DNA from: Candidatus Saccharimonadota bacterium
Lineage (GTDB): Bacteria > Patescibacteriota > Saccharimonadia > Saccharimonadales > UBA10212
Assembly: GCA_016176605.1 (NCBI GenBank)
Contig: JACOWW010000002.1
Coordinates: 336,968 to 400,967 of the forward strand
Length of the DNA stretch: 64,000 nucleotides
Direction: 5' to 3'
Shown in pieces: positions 1 to 8,740 of this stretch. Each line of letters opens with the position of its first letter. The stretch's first letter is position 1. A program made the translations under genes and the position numbers. The notes beneath the pieces were generated by a model. It saw nothing but the letters and a program-made list of their open reading frames with translations, ran no database searches and was not told where the DNA came from.

Positions 1-817
1 GCAGTTCAGCCACCGCCCCGCCGAGCCCGCCGGCAATTTGTGCTTCTTCGGCGGTTATTACGTGGCGGGTCTTGGCGGCGCTATTCAATATCACTTCTTC
101 GTCCAGCGGTTTTATAGTCGAAATATGGACTACTTCGACGCTTATGTACTTGTGGGCCAGTAGTTTGGCAGTTTCCAGCGCCTGATAGGTCATTGTTCCG
201 GTTGCTACAATCGTCACATCCGTACCGGCCCTAAAGACATAACCTTTGCCTATTTCAAACGGCGTGTGCGGCGAGGTAAAAACCGGCGTTGCTTCGCGCG
301 CCAGACGCATATAATTCGGCCGCTTGTCAGCGGCCATGGCCAGCGTGGCTTTTTGGGCCTCGACGCTGTCGCAGGGCGCGATGACGACCATATTAGGCAG
401 CGCCCGCATCAGGGGGATGTCTTCCAGCATCTGGTGGGTAGCACCATCCGGGCCGACACTAACCCCGGCATGCGAGCCAATGATTTTTACCGGCCGGTCA
501 TTCAAGGCAATTGTAGTGCGGATTTGTTCCCAGTTGCGCCCGGGACTAAAGGCGGCATAGCTGGAAACGAACGGTATTTTACCCATGGCCGCCATACCAG
601 CAGCGACTGTTACCAGGTTTTGTTCGGCCACACCGACTTGTACGAACCTCTCAGGAAATTCTTCGGCGAATAGATGCATCTGAGTTGATTCTGTCAGGTC
701 GGCGCAGAGAGCCACCACATTTTTATTGCGCTTGCCAGCTTCCAGCAACCCCATACCAAACCCCTTTCGCAGGGAATCCTTTTCGCTCCAATCATGCTTA
801 AAGTGCATCTCAGGCAT
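1..817 (-). CDS. Transketolase C-terminal subunit (partial, runs off window edge)
   Basis: Reverse-strand translation from ATG at 817 reads MPEMHFKHDWSEKDSLRKGFGMGLLEAGKRNKNVVALCADLTEST..., typical of the transketolase pyrimidine-binding/C-terminal half. Confidence 0.9.
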   Translation of the reverse strand, partial: MPEMHFKHDWSEKDSLRKGFGMGLLEAGKRNKNVVALCADLTESTQMHLFAEEFPERFVQVGVAEQNLVTVAAGMAAMGKIPFVSSYAAFSPGRNWEQIRTTIALNDRPVKIIGSHAGVSVGPDGATHQMLEDIPLMRALPNMVVIAPCDSVEAQKATLAMAADKRPNYMRLAREATPVFTSPHTPFEIGKGYVFRAGTDVTIVATGTMTYQALETAKLLAHKYISVEVVHISTIKPLDEEVILNSAAKTRHVITAEEAQIAGGLGGAVAEL

Positions 818-910
818 CGAAGGCTCCCTTCGATGGAGAAACTAGAAAATAGGAAATAGTAAATAGTCGAGCTAATTCCTGATTTCTAATTACTAATTGC
901 TGGGCGCGGT

Positions 911-1822
911 TCATTGGTGTTCCGATCTGATTTTACCCTGCAGCGTCCGGAGTTCTTTTAGGGCCTTCATTGCCTCTTCGTGGCCGGGTGGTTTGCCATG
1001 CCAATGAAAGTCCTTTTCCATAAAATCAACACCTTTACCCGGAATGGTGTGGGCGATAATGACGACCGGTTTTTCGGTCACGGCTTTGGCCATTTCCACC
1101 GCGCTGATTATTGCCTCGATGTCATTGCCGTTAATATTTAATGCAAACCAGCCAAAAGCTTCCCATTTAGCCTTTAGACTTTCTAGAGGCATAACTGATT
1201 CGGTGGGGCCATCAATCTGGATATTGTTGCGATCTACGATAGCTATAAGATTGCCCGGATTATATTTAGCGGCCAGCATGACGGCTTCCCAGCTGTTACC
1301 TTCATCCAATTCACCATCGCTCGTAATTACATACACCCAGCGATTGCGTACGTCGTCCATTTTCAGCGCCAAAGCCATCCCTGTAGCCTGGGACAAGCCG
1401 GAACCGAGCGGACCGCTAGTAGTCTCCATGCCCGGTAGGCGCAAGCGTTCCGGATGCCCCTGCAACCTTGAGCCGAACTTGCGAAGGGTTAGCAGTTCAG
1501 CCTTTGGAAAATAACCGGCGTGGGCCATCGTCGCATAGCGTACCGGCACGCAGTGGCCATTGGAAAGAATTAAAATATCACGTCCATCCCAATCAGGATT
1601 TTTGGGGTCGTGCTTCAAGCTGTGAAAATAAAGAGCTGTAAAAATGTCGGCCAGTCCCAGCGGGCCAGCCGAATGTCCGCTGCCGGCCTGCTCCAGCATC
1701 TTAATGATATCCATCCGGATATCATTAGCTCTTTGCTCCAACTCTTTGATTGAATATTGGTGTGGCATATCGGTCATTTCGCTTATGACTATACAAATAT
1801 TCTCCCATCTAATCAAAACCAC
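911..1822 (-). CDS. Transketolase N-terminal (TPP-binding) subunit
   Basis: GSGHSAGPLGLADIFTALYF, TSDGELDEGNSWEA, IVDRNNIQIDG motifs; true start may be the internal MPHQYSIKEL. Confidence 0.93.
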   Translation of the reverse strand: MVLIRWENICIVISEMTDMPHQYSIKELEQRANDIRMDIIKMLEQAGSGHSAGPLGLADIFTALYFHSLKHDPKNPDWDGRDILILSNGHCVPVRYATMAHAGYFPKAELLTLRKFGSRLQGHPERLRLPGMETTSGPLGSGLSQATGMALALKMDDVRNRWVYVITSDGELDEGNSWEAVMLAAKYNPGNLIAIVDRNNIQIDGPTESVMPLESLKAKWEAFGWFALNINGNDIEAIISAVEMAKAVTEKPVVIIAHTIPGKGVDFMEKDFHWHGKPPGHEEAMKALKELRTLQGKIRSEHQ

Positions 1823-1832
1823 CCGCTTAATC

Positions 1833-1842
1833 TACGATCGTA
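1833..1842. promoter_or_regulatory. Palindrome TACGATCGTA between divergent tkt and PaaX-like gene (candidate operator)
   Basis: Perfect 10-bp palindrome; the same core recurs at 2444-2459. Confidence 0.45.
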
Positions 1843-1853
1843 CATTTTAGTGT

Positions 1854-2435
1854 ATGATTTTAGATATGGGTAAATACATTTGGCCACGGCAATTGGGCGA
1901 AGCAACCATTTGGTACCTCGAAATTTTGTCCGGCAAACGAAAGTTAAGTATAGATGCACTGATCGCCGAACAAATTCGCGATAATACAACTTTTCGACAC
2001 AATCGTGACAAAGCCAGACGCCGCATAGTCTACCTGGTCAATACTGGGCTGGTGAAAAAAAGTGGACGTTACCAAAATGCAGTTTATGAACTTACTGATA
2101 AGGGCCTAGAACGTTTGGAACAGTTATCTATGCAAAAATTAAGAGCAAGAGTAGATAGCTGGGATAGAAAATGGCGCCTGGTATTGTTTGACATTCCAGA
2201 ATCGGCCCGTCTGGCACGCGATCAAATAAGGCGACTTTTAAAGGAACTTGGGTTCCAACAATTGCAGCTAAGCGTTTGGGTCCACCCACTGCCGTGCTTA
2301 GAGTACTTCAAAGAAATTCAGCGAGCATATGGGATTGCAGACCATCTATTCATCGTCCAATCATCCGAAGTTAACATTCCACGCTCAATAGTTGCACACT
2401 TCCAGCGTCAATATCCGAAATTACATATAAAATAA
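1854..2435 (+). CDS. PaaX-like / Cas2-like-domain transcriptional regulator
   Basis: N-terminal winged-helix-like part plus WDRKWRLVLFDIPESARLARDQIRRLLKELGFQQLQLSVWVHPLPC, typical of CPR PaaX-type regulators. Confidence 0.75.
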   Translation: MILDMGKYIWPRQLGEATIWYLEILSGKRKLSIDALIAEQIRDNTTFRHNRDKARRRIVYLVNTGLVKKSGRYQNAVYELTDKGLERLEQLSMQKLRARVDSWDRKWRLVLFDIPESARLARDQIRRLLKELGFQQLQLSVWVHPLPCLEYFKEIQRAYGIADHLFIVQSSEVNIPRSIVAHFQRQYPKLHIK

Positions 2436-2443
2436 CCTGCTCT

Positions 2444-2459
2444 ATCTACGATCGTAGAT
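2444..2459. promoter_or_regulatory. Palindrome ATCTACGATCGTAGAT downstream of PaaX-like gene
   Basis: Perfect 16-bp palindrome sharing the TCTACGATCGTA core with 1831-1842. Confidence 0.45.
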
Positions 2460-2485
2460 TTATTAGGTTATTTATTTAATGTGCG

Positions 2486-3130
2486 TTAGGTGGTGCCGGT
2501 TTCGTCGGCTATCCTCTGCAGGACGCGAAACGCCCGCTCAGGTTCTTTGGCTTCCTGGATAAAGCCCCCGACGTTAAATACATCCACACCACCGGCCGCC
2601 AGCTGTGAAATATTTTGCTGGTTAATGCCGCCGTCCCAGCCAATTTCTATTTCCGGTTTATGGTTTTTTATAAAATGGATTTTCCGTAGTAAGTCAAGGT
2701 TGGCATGGCCGCCGTATTGGCCCAAGTTACCGCTAAAAATCAATACGTGATCTATTTTTTGCAGCGCCCCGGCAATAGTTTCCGGCCTGGTTTTTGGCAA
2801 CAAGGCCACACCTACCTTGACGCCGCGTCTGTGGCAATGGTTTTCAAAAACCTCAAAGTTGCCCTTGGCCTCGGCATGGACGATTACTACGTTAGGCTGG
2901 TGCTCCAAAATTTCTTGTACAGCCGGGAAAGGATCTTCGTACATAAGATGAAAATCGGCCTTTAGGCCGACCGGCCACCAAGCCTGCTTTGGTTTCACGG
3001 TCTGGTGGGACGTGAACTTGCCGTCGGTCAGGTCAATTTGGATGCGGTGCGCAAAGTGCGCCACTTTTTCTACCTGTCGGCGATACTCATCTTCGTCACT
3101 GGCTAATATTGATGGGCAAATTATTGGCAT
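2486..3130 (-). CDS. rpe: Ribulose-phosphate 3-epimerase
   Basis: PSILASDEDEYRRQVEKV, IQIDLTDGKF, IGWDGGINQQNISQLAAGGVDVFNVGGFI. Confidence 0.88.
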   Translation of the reverse strand: MPIICPSILASDEDEYRRQVEKVAHFAHRIQIDLTDGKFTSHQTVKPKQAWWPVGLKADFHLMYEDPFPAVQEILEHQPNVVIVHAEAKGNFEVFENHCHRRGVKVGVALLPKTRPETIAGALQKIDHVLIFSGNLGQYGGHANLDLLRKIHFIKNHKPEIEIGWDGGINQQNISQLAAGGVDVFNVGGFIQEAKEPERAFRVLQRIADETGTT

Positions 3131-3132
3131 AG

Positions 3133-3624
3133 TTATCTTTCGTCAAGTTTTTGGTTACGCCGCTGGTGGCGGTTTTCGCCGGAAAAAGGCGTTTCCAGCC
3201 ATAGCTTTACTACGTTTTTAATATCTTCAAGGCTGACAAAGCTGGCGCCCAAGCTCAGCATATTGGAATCGTTATGCGTTCTGCTCAAGCGGATGACTTC
3301 CAGCGGGTCGTGACTGGTCCGGCCGTGGGCATCCACCACCTTGCGAGCCACTGCCGGACCGTAATAGACCGCGCAGCGCACACCTTTTACGCGATTGGCG
3401 GCCATGGCTTCGCCCTGGCCGCTGCGGCCAATGATAATACCTCGCTCACAGCCGCCGTTGGCAACGGTTTTAGCGGCCGGGAAGATAAAATCTGGATAAT
3501 CGTCATTAGGTTTTAAACTGACCGGGCCAAAATTATGGCATTTATGGCCGAGTGATTCTAAAAAGGCCTCCAGCTCTTTTAGCTGTTCAAAGCCGGCATG
3601 GTCGGTCGCCAGCGCCAAAGTCAT
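3133..3624 (-). CDS. rpiB: Ribose-5-phosphate isomerase B / RpiB-LacAB family
   Basis: LATDHAGFEQLKELEAFLESLGH, RGIIIGRSGQGEAMAANRVKGVRCA. Confidence 0.92.
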   Translation of the reverse strand: MTLALATDHAGFEQLKELEAFLESLGHKCHNFGPVSLKPNDDYPDFIFPAAKTVANGGCERGIIIGRSGQGEAMAANRVKGVRCAVYYGPAVARKVVDAHGRTSHDPLEVIRLSRTHNDSNMLSLGASFVSLEDIKNVVKLWLETPFSGENRHQRRNQKLDER

Positions 3625-3761
3625 AGCGCGCCTCTGGCGCCATTAACCATTTTCCTTTTACCTTTTACCATACATTTACCATTAGCCATTAACCATTGAC
3701 TGTCATGGATAACGGTAAACGGATAACGCACGGTGAACGGTAAACGGTAAACAGTAAACAT

Positions 3762-5048
3762 TTAAAACCTGTGGATGCCGTCAATGTTTTTACCGCTACC
3801 AAACGGATCATCGCTTGGTTTAGATACAGCCGGCGGCCGATTAGGAATCAAGGGGGTCTCCTCAGGAGAAACCGGTGGGTTCTCGGGTGAGGGAGGTTTA
3901 TCTTCTTTTGGCTCTTCCAGTAAACTATCGTGTGGCGGTTCAAGCAGAGGTTCTTCCTCTTTTTTTTCAGGTCCTTTATCGTCTGTTCCCTGTGGGCGTG
4001 CTTCTGCTTGTGGTGTCTGCTCAGTTTTTGGCAGTTGGCGCGCCACATCAGCCGTCAGCTCTACCAGCCGGTTGCAGTAGCCCCATTCATTGTCATACCA
4101 GGCCACGACTTTCACAAAGTTGCCTGTTACGACGTGCGTCAGCTCCAAATCAACAATGGCCGAATGGCTATTGCCAATATAGTCGGTACTGACCAGCGGT
4201 TCTTCGCTGACGGCCAAAATGCCCTGGAAATAAGGCTCGGCAGCAGCTTTTTTAAAAGCTTCGTTGACTTCATTAACTGTCGTATCTTTTTTTACTAAGA
4301 CAGACATATCGATTAGCGAGACTACGGGGGTAGGCACCCGGATGCTCAAGCCCTCAAATATGCCTTCTACAACTGGTAAAGCCTGGGCCACGGAAATCGA
4401 GGCGCCAGTGGTTGTCGGGACGATGTTACTGGCCGCGTTGCGGGCTTCGCGGAGGTCCTTGGCCGGCGCGTCCTGCAGGCGCTGGCTGGCCGTATAGCTA
4501 TGAATTGTCGTCATCATGGCTTTTTCGATGCCAAAATTTTCTTCCAAAACGGCCATCACTGGCGCTACGCAGTTTGTGGTACAGGAGCCGTTATTAATTA
4601 CTTCGCCGGCTGTTTCGATGGCTTCTTCGTTGACCCCCAAAACAACTGTGGCCGAGCCATCGCCTTTGGCCGGCGCGCTGATTATTATTTTCTTGGCGCC
4701 GGCATCAATATGCACTTTGGCTTTCTCTGGGTCCACAAACAGACCAGTAGATTCAATGACGATGTCGACACCCAGGTCTTTCCACGGCAAAGCCGCCGGA
4801 TCCTTTTCGGCCAAGACTTTAATTTTCTGGTCTTCAACAAGTAGATTTTGTTCGTCAAAACCGACTTTGCGGTGGTATTCACCATAGTTACTGTCATGTT
4901 TTAGCAGATGCGCTAATGTCTTAGTGTCGCTCAGGTCATTAACAGCTACGATTTCTAGGTCCGGTCGCTCAAAAGCGATTTTAAAAGCGTTGCGGCCAAT
5001 CCTTCCGAAGCCATTTATTGCGATCTTGGTTTTGTTCACGGAAGCCAC
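3762..5048 (-). CDS. gapA: Glyceraldehyde-3-phosphate dehydrogenase with Pro/Glu/Lys-rich C-terminal tail
   Basis: KIAINGFGRIGRNAFK, NGSCTTNCVAPVM, WYDNEWGYCNRLVEL; tail of about 95 aa follows the normal GAPDH end. Confidence 0.97.
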   Translation of the reverse strand: MASVNKTKIAINGFGRIGRNAFKIAFERPDLEIVAVNDLSDTKTLAHLLKHDSNYGEYHRKVGFDEQNLLVEDQKIKVLAEKDPAALPWKDLGVDIVIESTGLFVDPEKAKVHIDAGAKKIIISAPAKGDGSATVVLGVNEEAIETAGEVINNGSCTTNCVAPVMAVLEENFGIEKAMMTTIHSYTASQRLQDAPAKDLREARNAASNIVPTTTGASISVAQALPVVEGIFEGLSIRVPTPVVSLIDMSVLVKKDTTVNEVNEAFKKAAAEPYFQGILAVSEEPLVSTDYIGNSHSAIVDLELTHVVTGNFVKVVAWYDNEWGYCNRLVELTADVARQLPKTEQTPQAEARPQGTDDKGPEKKEEEPLLEPPHDSLLEEPKEDKPPSPENPPVSPEETPLIPNRPPAVSKPSDDPFGSGKNIDGIHRF

Positions 5049-5190
5049 ACCCTTCAGTTATTGCTAATGCTTCGCCCCGTTTTAAAACCTGAGTGGAGAA
5101 GAGGGAGAATATCCCTATTTCGAAACATAAAGTTTTAGTGCGGGGTTTATCTTTGATTATTGTACGAGCTAATGCTTAACGGTGCAACAG

Positions 5191-5781
5191 TTACCGATTT
5201 ACTTCCTTACCCTGGAACTCTGGCAGATTAATCAGCCCTTCAAGGCTGTCGGCTTTTTCAAAAACATCCATGCTTTCACCTAGGTATCCTGATTTAGTAA
5301 TCACAAAGTTCTTGGCATCATCAAAAGCGAGTTCTTTCAAGGTTATTTTTTCACCGATATCCAGTTGCGGCTTAGCTGTTTTGCGACCGTCCCACGCTAT
5401 ATAAAAATATATGAACCACTCTAATTTAGAGTGCGGTTGCGTGACATTAACCAGTTTCCAATTCGCAAAATCATAGCCAGTCTCTTCTTTGACTTCCCGT
5501 TTAGCTGCCGACAGCGTGCTGTCTTCGTCAGCATCAACCCGTCCGCCGGGAAAACTAAGCCGCGTCCCACTATGTGGTTGCTCATCTTCAATCGTTAATA
5601 TCTTGTCGACTATAATCGGAATGACTGTAACCGTATCGGGCCTTTTGAGCATCTCGAAAGTGTGTTCTGAGCCATCAAACATTTTTTGGGGCCACTGATA
5701 AACATCAAAAATCTTACCTTTAAAGACGCACTCCGCGCTGTCTGGAATTAAAACAGCGTCTTTAGGGACAAGTTTTTTCAT
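5191..5781 (-). CDS. NUDIX hydrolase
   Basis: Nudix-box-like GGRVDADEDSTLSAAKREVKEETGY. Confidence 0.88.
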   Translation of the reverse strand: MKKLVPKDAVLIPDSAECVFKGKIFDVYQWPQKMFDGSEHTFEMLKRPDTVTVIPIIVDKILTIEDEQPHSGTRLSFPGGRVDADEDSTLSAAKREVKEETGYDFANWKLVNVTQPHSKLEWFIYFYIAWDGRKTAKPQLDIGEKITLKELAFDDAKNFVITKSGYLGESMDVFEKADSLEGLINLPEFQGKEVNR

Positions 5782-6323
5782 CAGGAATTTTTGGCACGGG
5801 CGATGGATTCTTGGATGACTTTTTTGGCTTCAACGGCGTCGCCCCAGCCTTTGAACTCAACCTTGACTCCTTGCCAGTTGTTTTTCCAATCTTTGTAGTG
5901 GGCATAAAATTGTTCAACGACTTTCTTCAGGTTTACACCCTTGTCCGATAAATCAGATAAGTCGTGCAGATGGTCTTTGCTGATATCGTTGGCAGGCACT
6001 AAAATCAACTTTTCATCGCCTTCTCCCTCGTCAACCATAAACAGAACGCCAATCGGCCGGGCCGGTACTACCGCGCCGTGCACCACCGGCTCGTCAATCA
6101 ACAACAGGCCGTCCAGCGGGTCCCCGTCCTCGCAAAGCGTGCCCGGAATATAGCCATAGTCGGTCGGGTAGGTAGCAGTTGTGCCATTTACCCTGTCCAG
6201 CGTCAGCTTCCCGGTATTTTTATCGAATTCATATTTGTTGCGCCCACCGCCTCTTTGAATTTCAATAATCAGGTTGACTACATCCGGCGGATTTTCACCT
6301 GCCGTAACTTCTTGGTATGCCAT
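5781..6323 (-). CDS. ppa: Inorganic pyrophosphatase
   Basis: NKYEFDKNTGKLTLDRV, YPTDYGYIPGTLCEDGDPLDGLLL. Confidence 0.96.
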   Translation of the reverse strand: MAYQEVTAGENPPDVVNLIIEIQRGGGRNKYEFDKNTGKLTLDRVNGTTATYPTDYGYIPGTLCEDGDPLDGLLLIDEPVVHGAVVPARPIGVLFMVDEGEGDEKLILVPANDISKDHLHDLSDLSDKGVNLKKVVEQFYAHYKDWKNNWQGVKVEFKGWGDAVEAKKVIQESIARAKNS

Positions 6324-6387
6324 AATGTCCCTTGCTATTTTCTGGTTAATAATTCTTGTTTTCTAGCCATATTGTACTATATGAATA

Positions 6388-6972
6388 ATGATTATTATCG
6401 GCCATCGCGGCGCCCGCGGGCTGGCGCCAGAAAATACGCTGGCCAGTATCAATAAGGCGCTTGAGTTCAAAGTTGATTGGGTTGAGTTCGACGTCCGGGT
6501 AAACAACAAAGGAATCCCTGTTCTTTGTCACCCAAAAAGAATAAAAAATGGACTAACAACTTTAGAGCAAGCGTTAGCGGCAGTTAATGGCCGCGTCCCG
6601 ATATATATTGAGGTCAAACGGAAAGTCAATCTAAATCCGATAATTAAGTTACTGAAAAATTATCGCTACGATTATTTACTGGCATCAAAAAGCCAAAAGA
6701 CGCTGCTACAGCTGCATAAAAACCTCCCGGCTGTACCTAAAATCGTCATTGAACCTTGGTCTGGTATCCGCGCCACTGCGCGAGCCAAACAGTTAAACAC
6801 CGAGTTTATAGCCATGAACCAGTCATTTTTATGGTCCGGCTTTATTGCCAGTATGAAAGACCGTGGTTATGAACTTTACACCTACACGCTAAACAATCCC
6901 AAAAAAGCCAAGCGCTGGGCCAAGCACGGTTTGGCTGGCGTAATTACCGATTTTCCTGACCGCTTTAAGTAA
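6388..6972 (+). CDS. Glycerophosphodiester phosphodiesterase family protein
   Basis: IIIGHRGARGLAPENTLASINKALEFKVDWVEFDVRV; C-terminal GVITDFPDRF. Confidence 0.92.
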   Translation: MIIIGHRGARGLAPENTLASINKALEFKVDWVEFDVRVNNKGIPVLCHPKRIKNGLTTLEQALAAVNGRVPIYIEVKRKVNLNPIIKLLKNYRYDYLLASKSQKTLLQLHKNLPAVPKIVIEPWSGIRATARAKQLNTEFIAMNQSFLWSGFIASMKDRGYELYTYTLNNPKKAKRWAKHGLAGVITDFPDRFK

Positions 6973-6990
6973 CCTTGGTATTTTGTTGGC

Positions 6991-7085
6991 CAAGGGAAAG
7001 GTAGTAGCCGCGGTCCTACCAAGTGGGATTGGACTTACTCCAAAGCGGCGTTGAAGGAAAACCGTAGGTTGTTCTTCAATACAGC
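6991..7085 (+). ncRNA. Structured RNA candidate, family 2 copy E
   Basis: GGGAAAGGTAGTAG...TTGGACTTACTCCAA...TTGAAGGAAAACCGTAGGTTGTTCTTCAA; matches copy at 39301 with compensatory stem changes. Confidence 0.5.
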
Positions 7086-8068
7086 TGGGGGTGGCCGACC
7101 ACTGCTTGAGGTAGCGGCCCGCGTTCTTGCATTTCAAGATACTCTCTTATCATAAGTGCTGCCGTAGCCCCTTCGCCGGAAGCGCTGGCAATTTGCAAGG
7201 TCGCGCCACTTCTTACGTCACCAGCACAAAAAATGCCTGGCACATTAGTCATTAAATGCACATCGGTTTTAACAAAGCTACGTTCGTCCAGTTCAACGCC
7301 GCTGCCATCTAAGAACTTAATATTCGGCAGCAAGCCCACAAAAACGAAGACGCCATCTGTTGGGAATTCTATTTTCTTTCCTGAAACAGTGTCTGTGCCA
7401 ACAACCTTAGTGACTTTTCCTCCGCCAGCTGGCGGATCGCCGGCAATTTCATCAGTAGTAACGCCTAAATGCACCGTGATTTTATCCTTGTGCTTTTCCA
7501 GCTCCTTTACCAGCACATCGCTAGCTCGCAGTTTGCTGCGCACCAGCATATCAATATGGCTGGCGAACTTTGTTAGAAAAATGCTTTCCTGGACCGCCGA
7601 GTTGCCGCCGCCGACAACCACTAATTTTTTGTCGCGGTAAAAAGCGCCGTCGCAGGTGGCGCAATAATGTACACCGCGGGCGTAGTACTCCTTCTCACCG
7701 GGTACACCAATTTGCTTGTATTCACTGCCAGTAGCTATTAGCACTGCTTTGGCGTAGATATCACCCTCGGTGGTGGCTAATTTTTTAAGTTTGCCTTGGT
7801 CTTCGATATTCTGGACTTCACCTAGCTCGATTTTAGCGCCAAAGCGTTCGGCCTGCTTGCGCATCTGCTCGGACAATTCTAGGCCGGAAATACCGTTTTC
7901 AAAGCCAGGATAATTGTCTACCCAGTCTGTTACAGCCGCCAAACCGCCAATCGCGCCTTTTTCAAACAAAAGAGTATCAATATCTTCTCGGCAGGTATAA
8001 ATTGCGGCACTAAGCGCCGCCGGCCCGGCACCCACAACCACCAAATCGTGCGTAGTCTCATTTATCAT
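7076..8068 (-). CDS. trxB: Thioredoxin reductase
   Basis: VVGAGPAALSAAIYTCRED, CATCDGAFYRDKKLVVVGGGNSAVQE, GIFCAGDVR. Confidence 0.96.
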   Translation of the reverse strand: MINETTHDLVVVGAGPAALSAAIYTCREDIDTLLFEKGAIGGLAAVTDWVDNYPGFENGISGLELSEQMRKQAERFGAKIELGEVQNIEDQGKLKKLATTEGDIYAKAVLIATGSEYKQIGVPGEKEYYARGVHYCATCDGAFYRDKKLVVVGGGNSAVQESIFLTKFASHIDMLVRSKLRASDVLVKELEKHKDKITVHLGVTTDEIAGDPPAGGGKVTKVVGTDTVSGKKIEFPTDGVFVFVGLLPNIKFLDGSGVELDERSFVKTDVHLMTNVPGIFCAGDVRSGATLQIASASGEGATAALMIREYLEMQERGPLPQAVVGHPQLY

Positions 8069-8181
8069 TTTACATTTACCATTTTACATTGATTTCTCAT
8101 TTTACATTTACTATTGGTTTAAAATGCCATCTGATAAATGGCAAATCAATGCTAAATGTGAATTGCTAATTGAAAAATTGC

Positions 8182-8430
8182 CTAGGCTATGGCGGGGGCG
8201 AGACGGGAAAGATTATAGCCAATAACTACATCCTTCGTGTCATCTTGTTTGGTGACTATAGTAACCGGCACTGTCAGAGCGCCGCTCATCTCAAAAACTT
8301 TGGCTTGCTGGTCTGGATGTTCTTCTAAATTAACTTCGTCGTATGCGAGTCCCTTGCTGGCTAAATATTGCTTTACCATGGGGCAGTAAGAGCAAGTGTT
8401 TGTGGTGTAGATAGTGATATTTTTGGGCAT
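8182..8430 (-). CDS. Glutaredoxin-like protein
   Basis: ITIYTTNTCSYCPMVKQYLASKG, CxxC and TVPVTI motifs. Confidence 0.88.
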   Translation of the reverse strand: MPKNITIYTTNTCSYCPMVKQYLASKGLAYDEVNLEEHPDQQAKVFEMSGALTVPVTIVTKQDDTKDVVIGYNLSRLAPAIA

Positions 8431-8566
8431 TTAAGAGACCCTCCTTCGGGCTGTTTGTTATTTAATTTTGTAATTTGCGTGTTGTTTTCTTAAAACTAAT
8501 ATTAGTGTACATTGTGTTAGAGTTTAACGTCAATACACTATATATTGTGTAATTCGCACCATTTAT

Positions 8567-8740
8567 CCCCCATACCTTCACACTTGGATGCAGTGCAAGG
8601 AAGCAACGAGCAGCAAGCGAGCCGTACAAAGACGTACGGTGAGCGAGCGGCGCAGGTAGCTGACACAGCAATGCACCAAGAGCCAGTCAGTATGCCTGGC
8701 TCCGCTAGGCAACAGGACTGGCGTTGTGTAGGTATGGGGT
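8567..8740 (+). ncRNA. Structured noncoding RNA candidate
   Basis: Closing helix CCCCATACCT(8568-8577)/AGGTATGGGG(8730-8739); hairpins CCGTAC-N6-GTACGG and GCCAGTC..TGCCT..AGGCA..GACTGGC; TATATT box upstream; strand uncertain. Confidence 0.45.

Noticed and set aside
1854-2435. Cas2 / CRISPR system
   Set aside because: The Cas2-like fold belongs to a PaaX-type regulator; no cas1, other cas genes or direct-repeat arrays were seen.
3775-4298. Plus-strand ORFs antisense to gapA (and many similar antisense ORFs, e.g. 1044-1514, 5941-6153, 10625-11862, 34082-35314, 36406-37068)
   Set aside because: They lie opposite well-conserved genes and have shadow-ORF composition with no recognisable domains.
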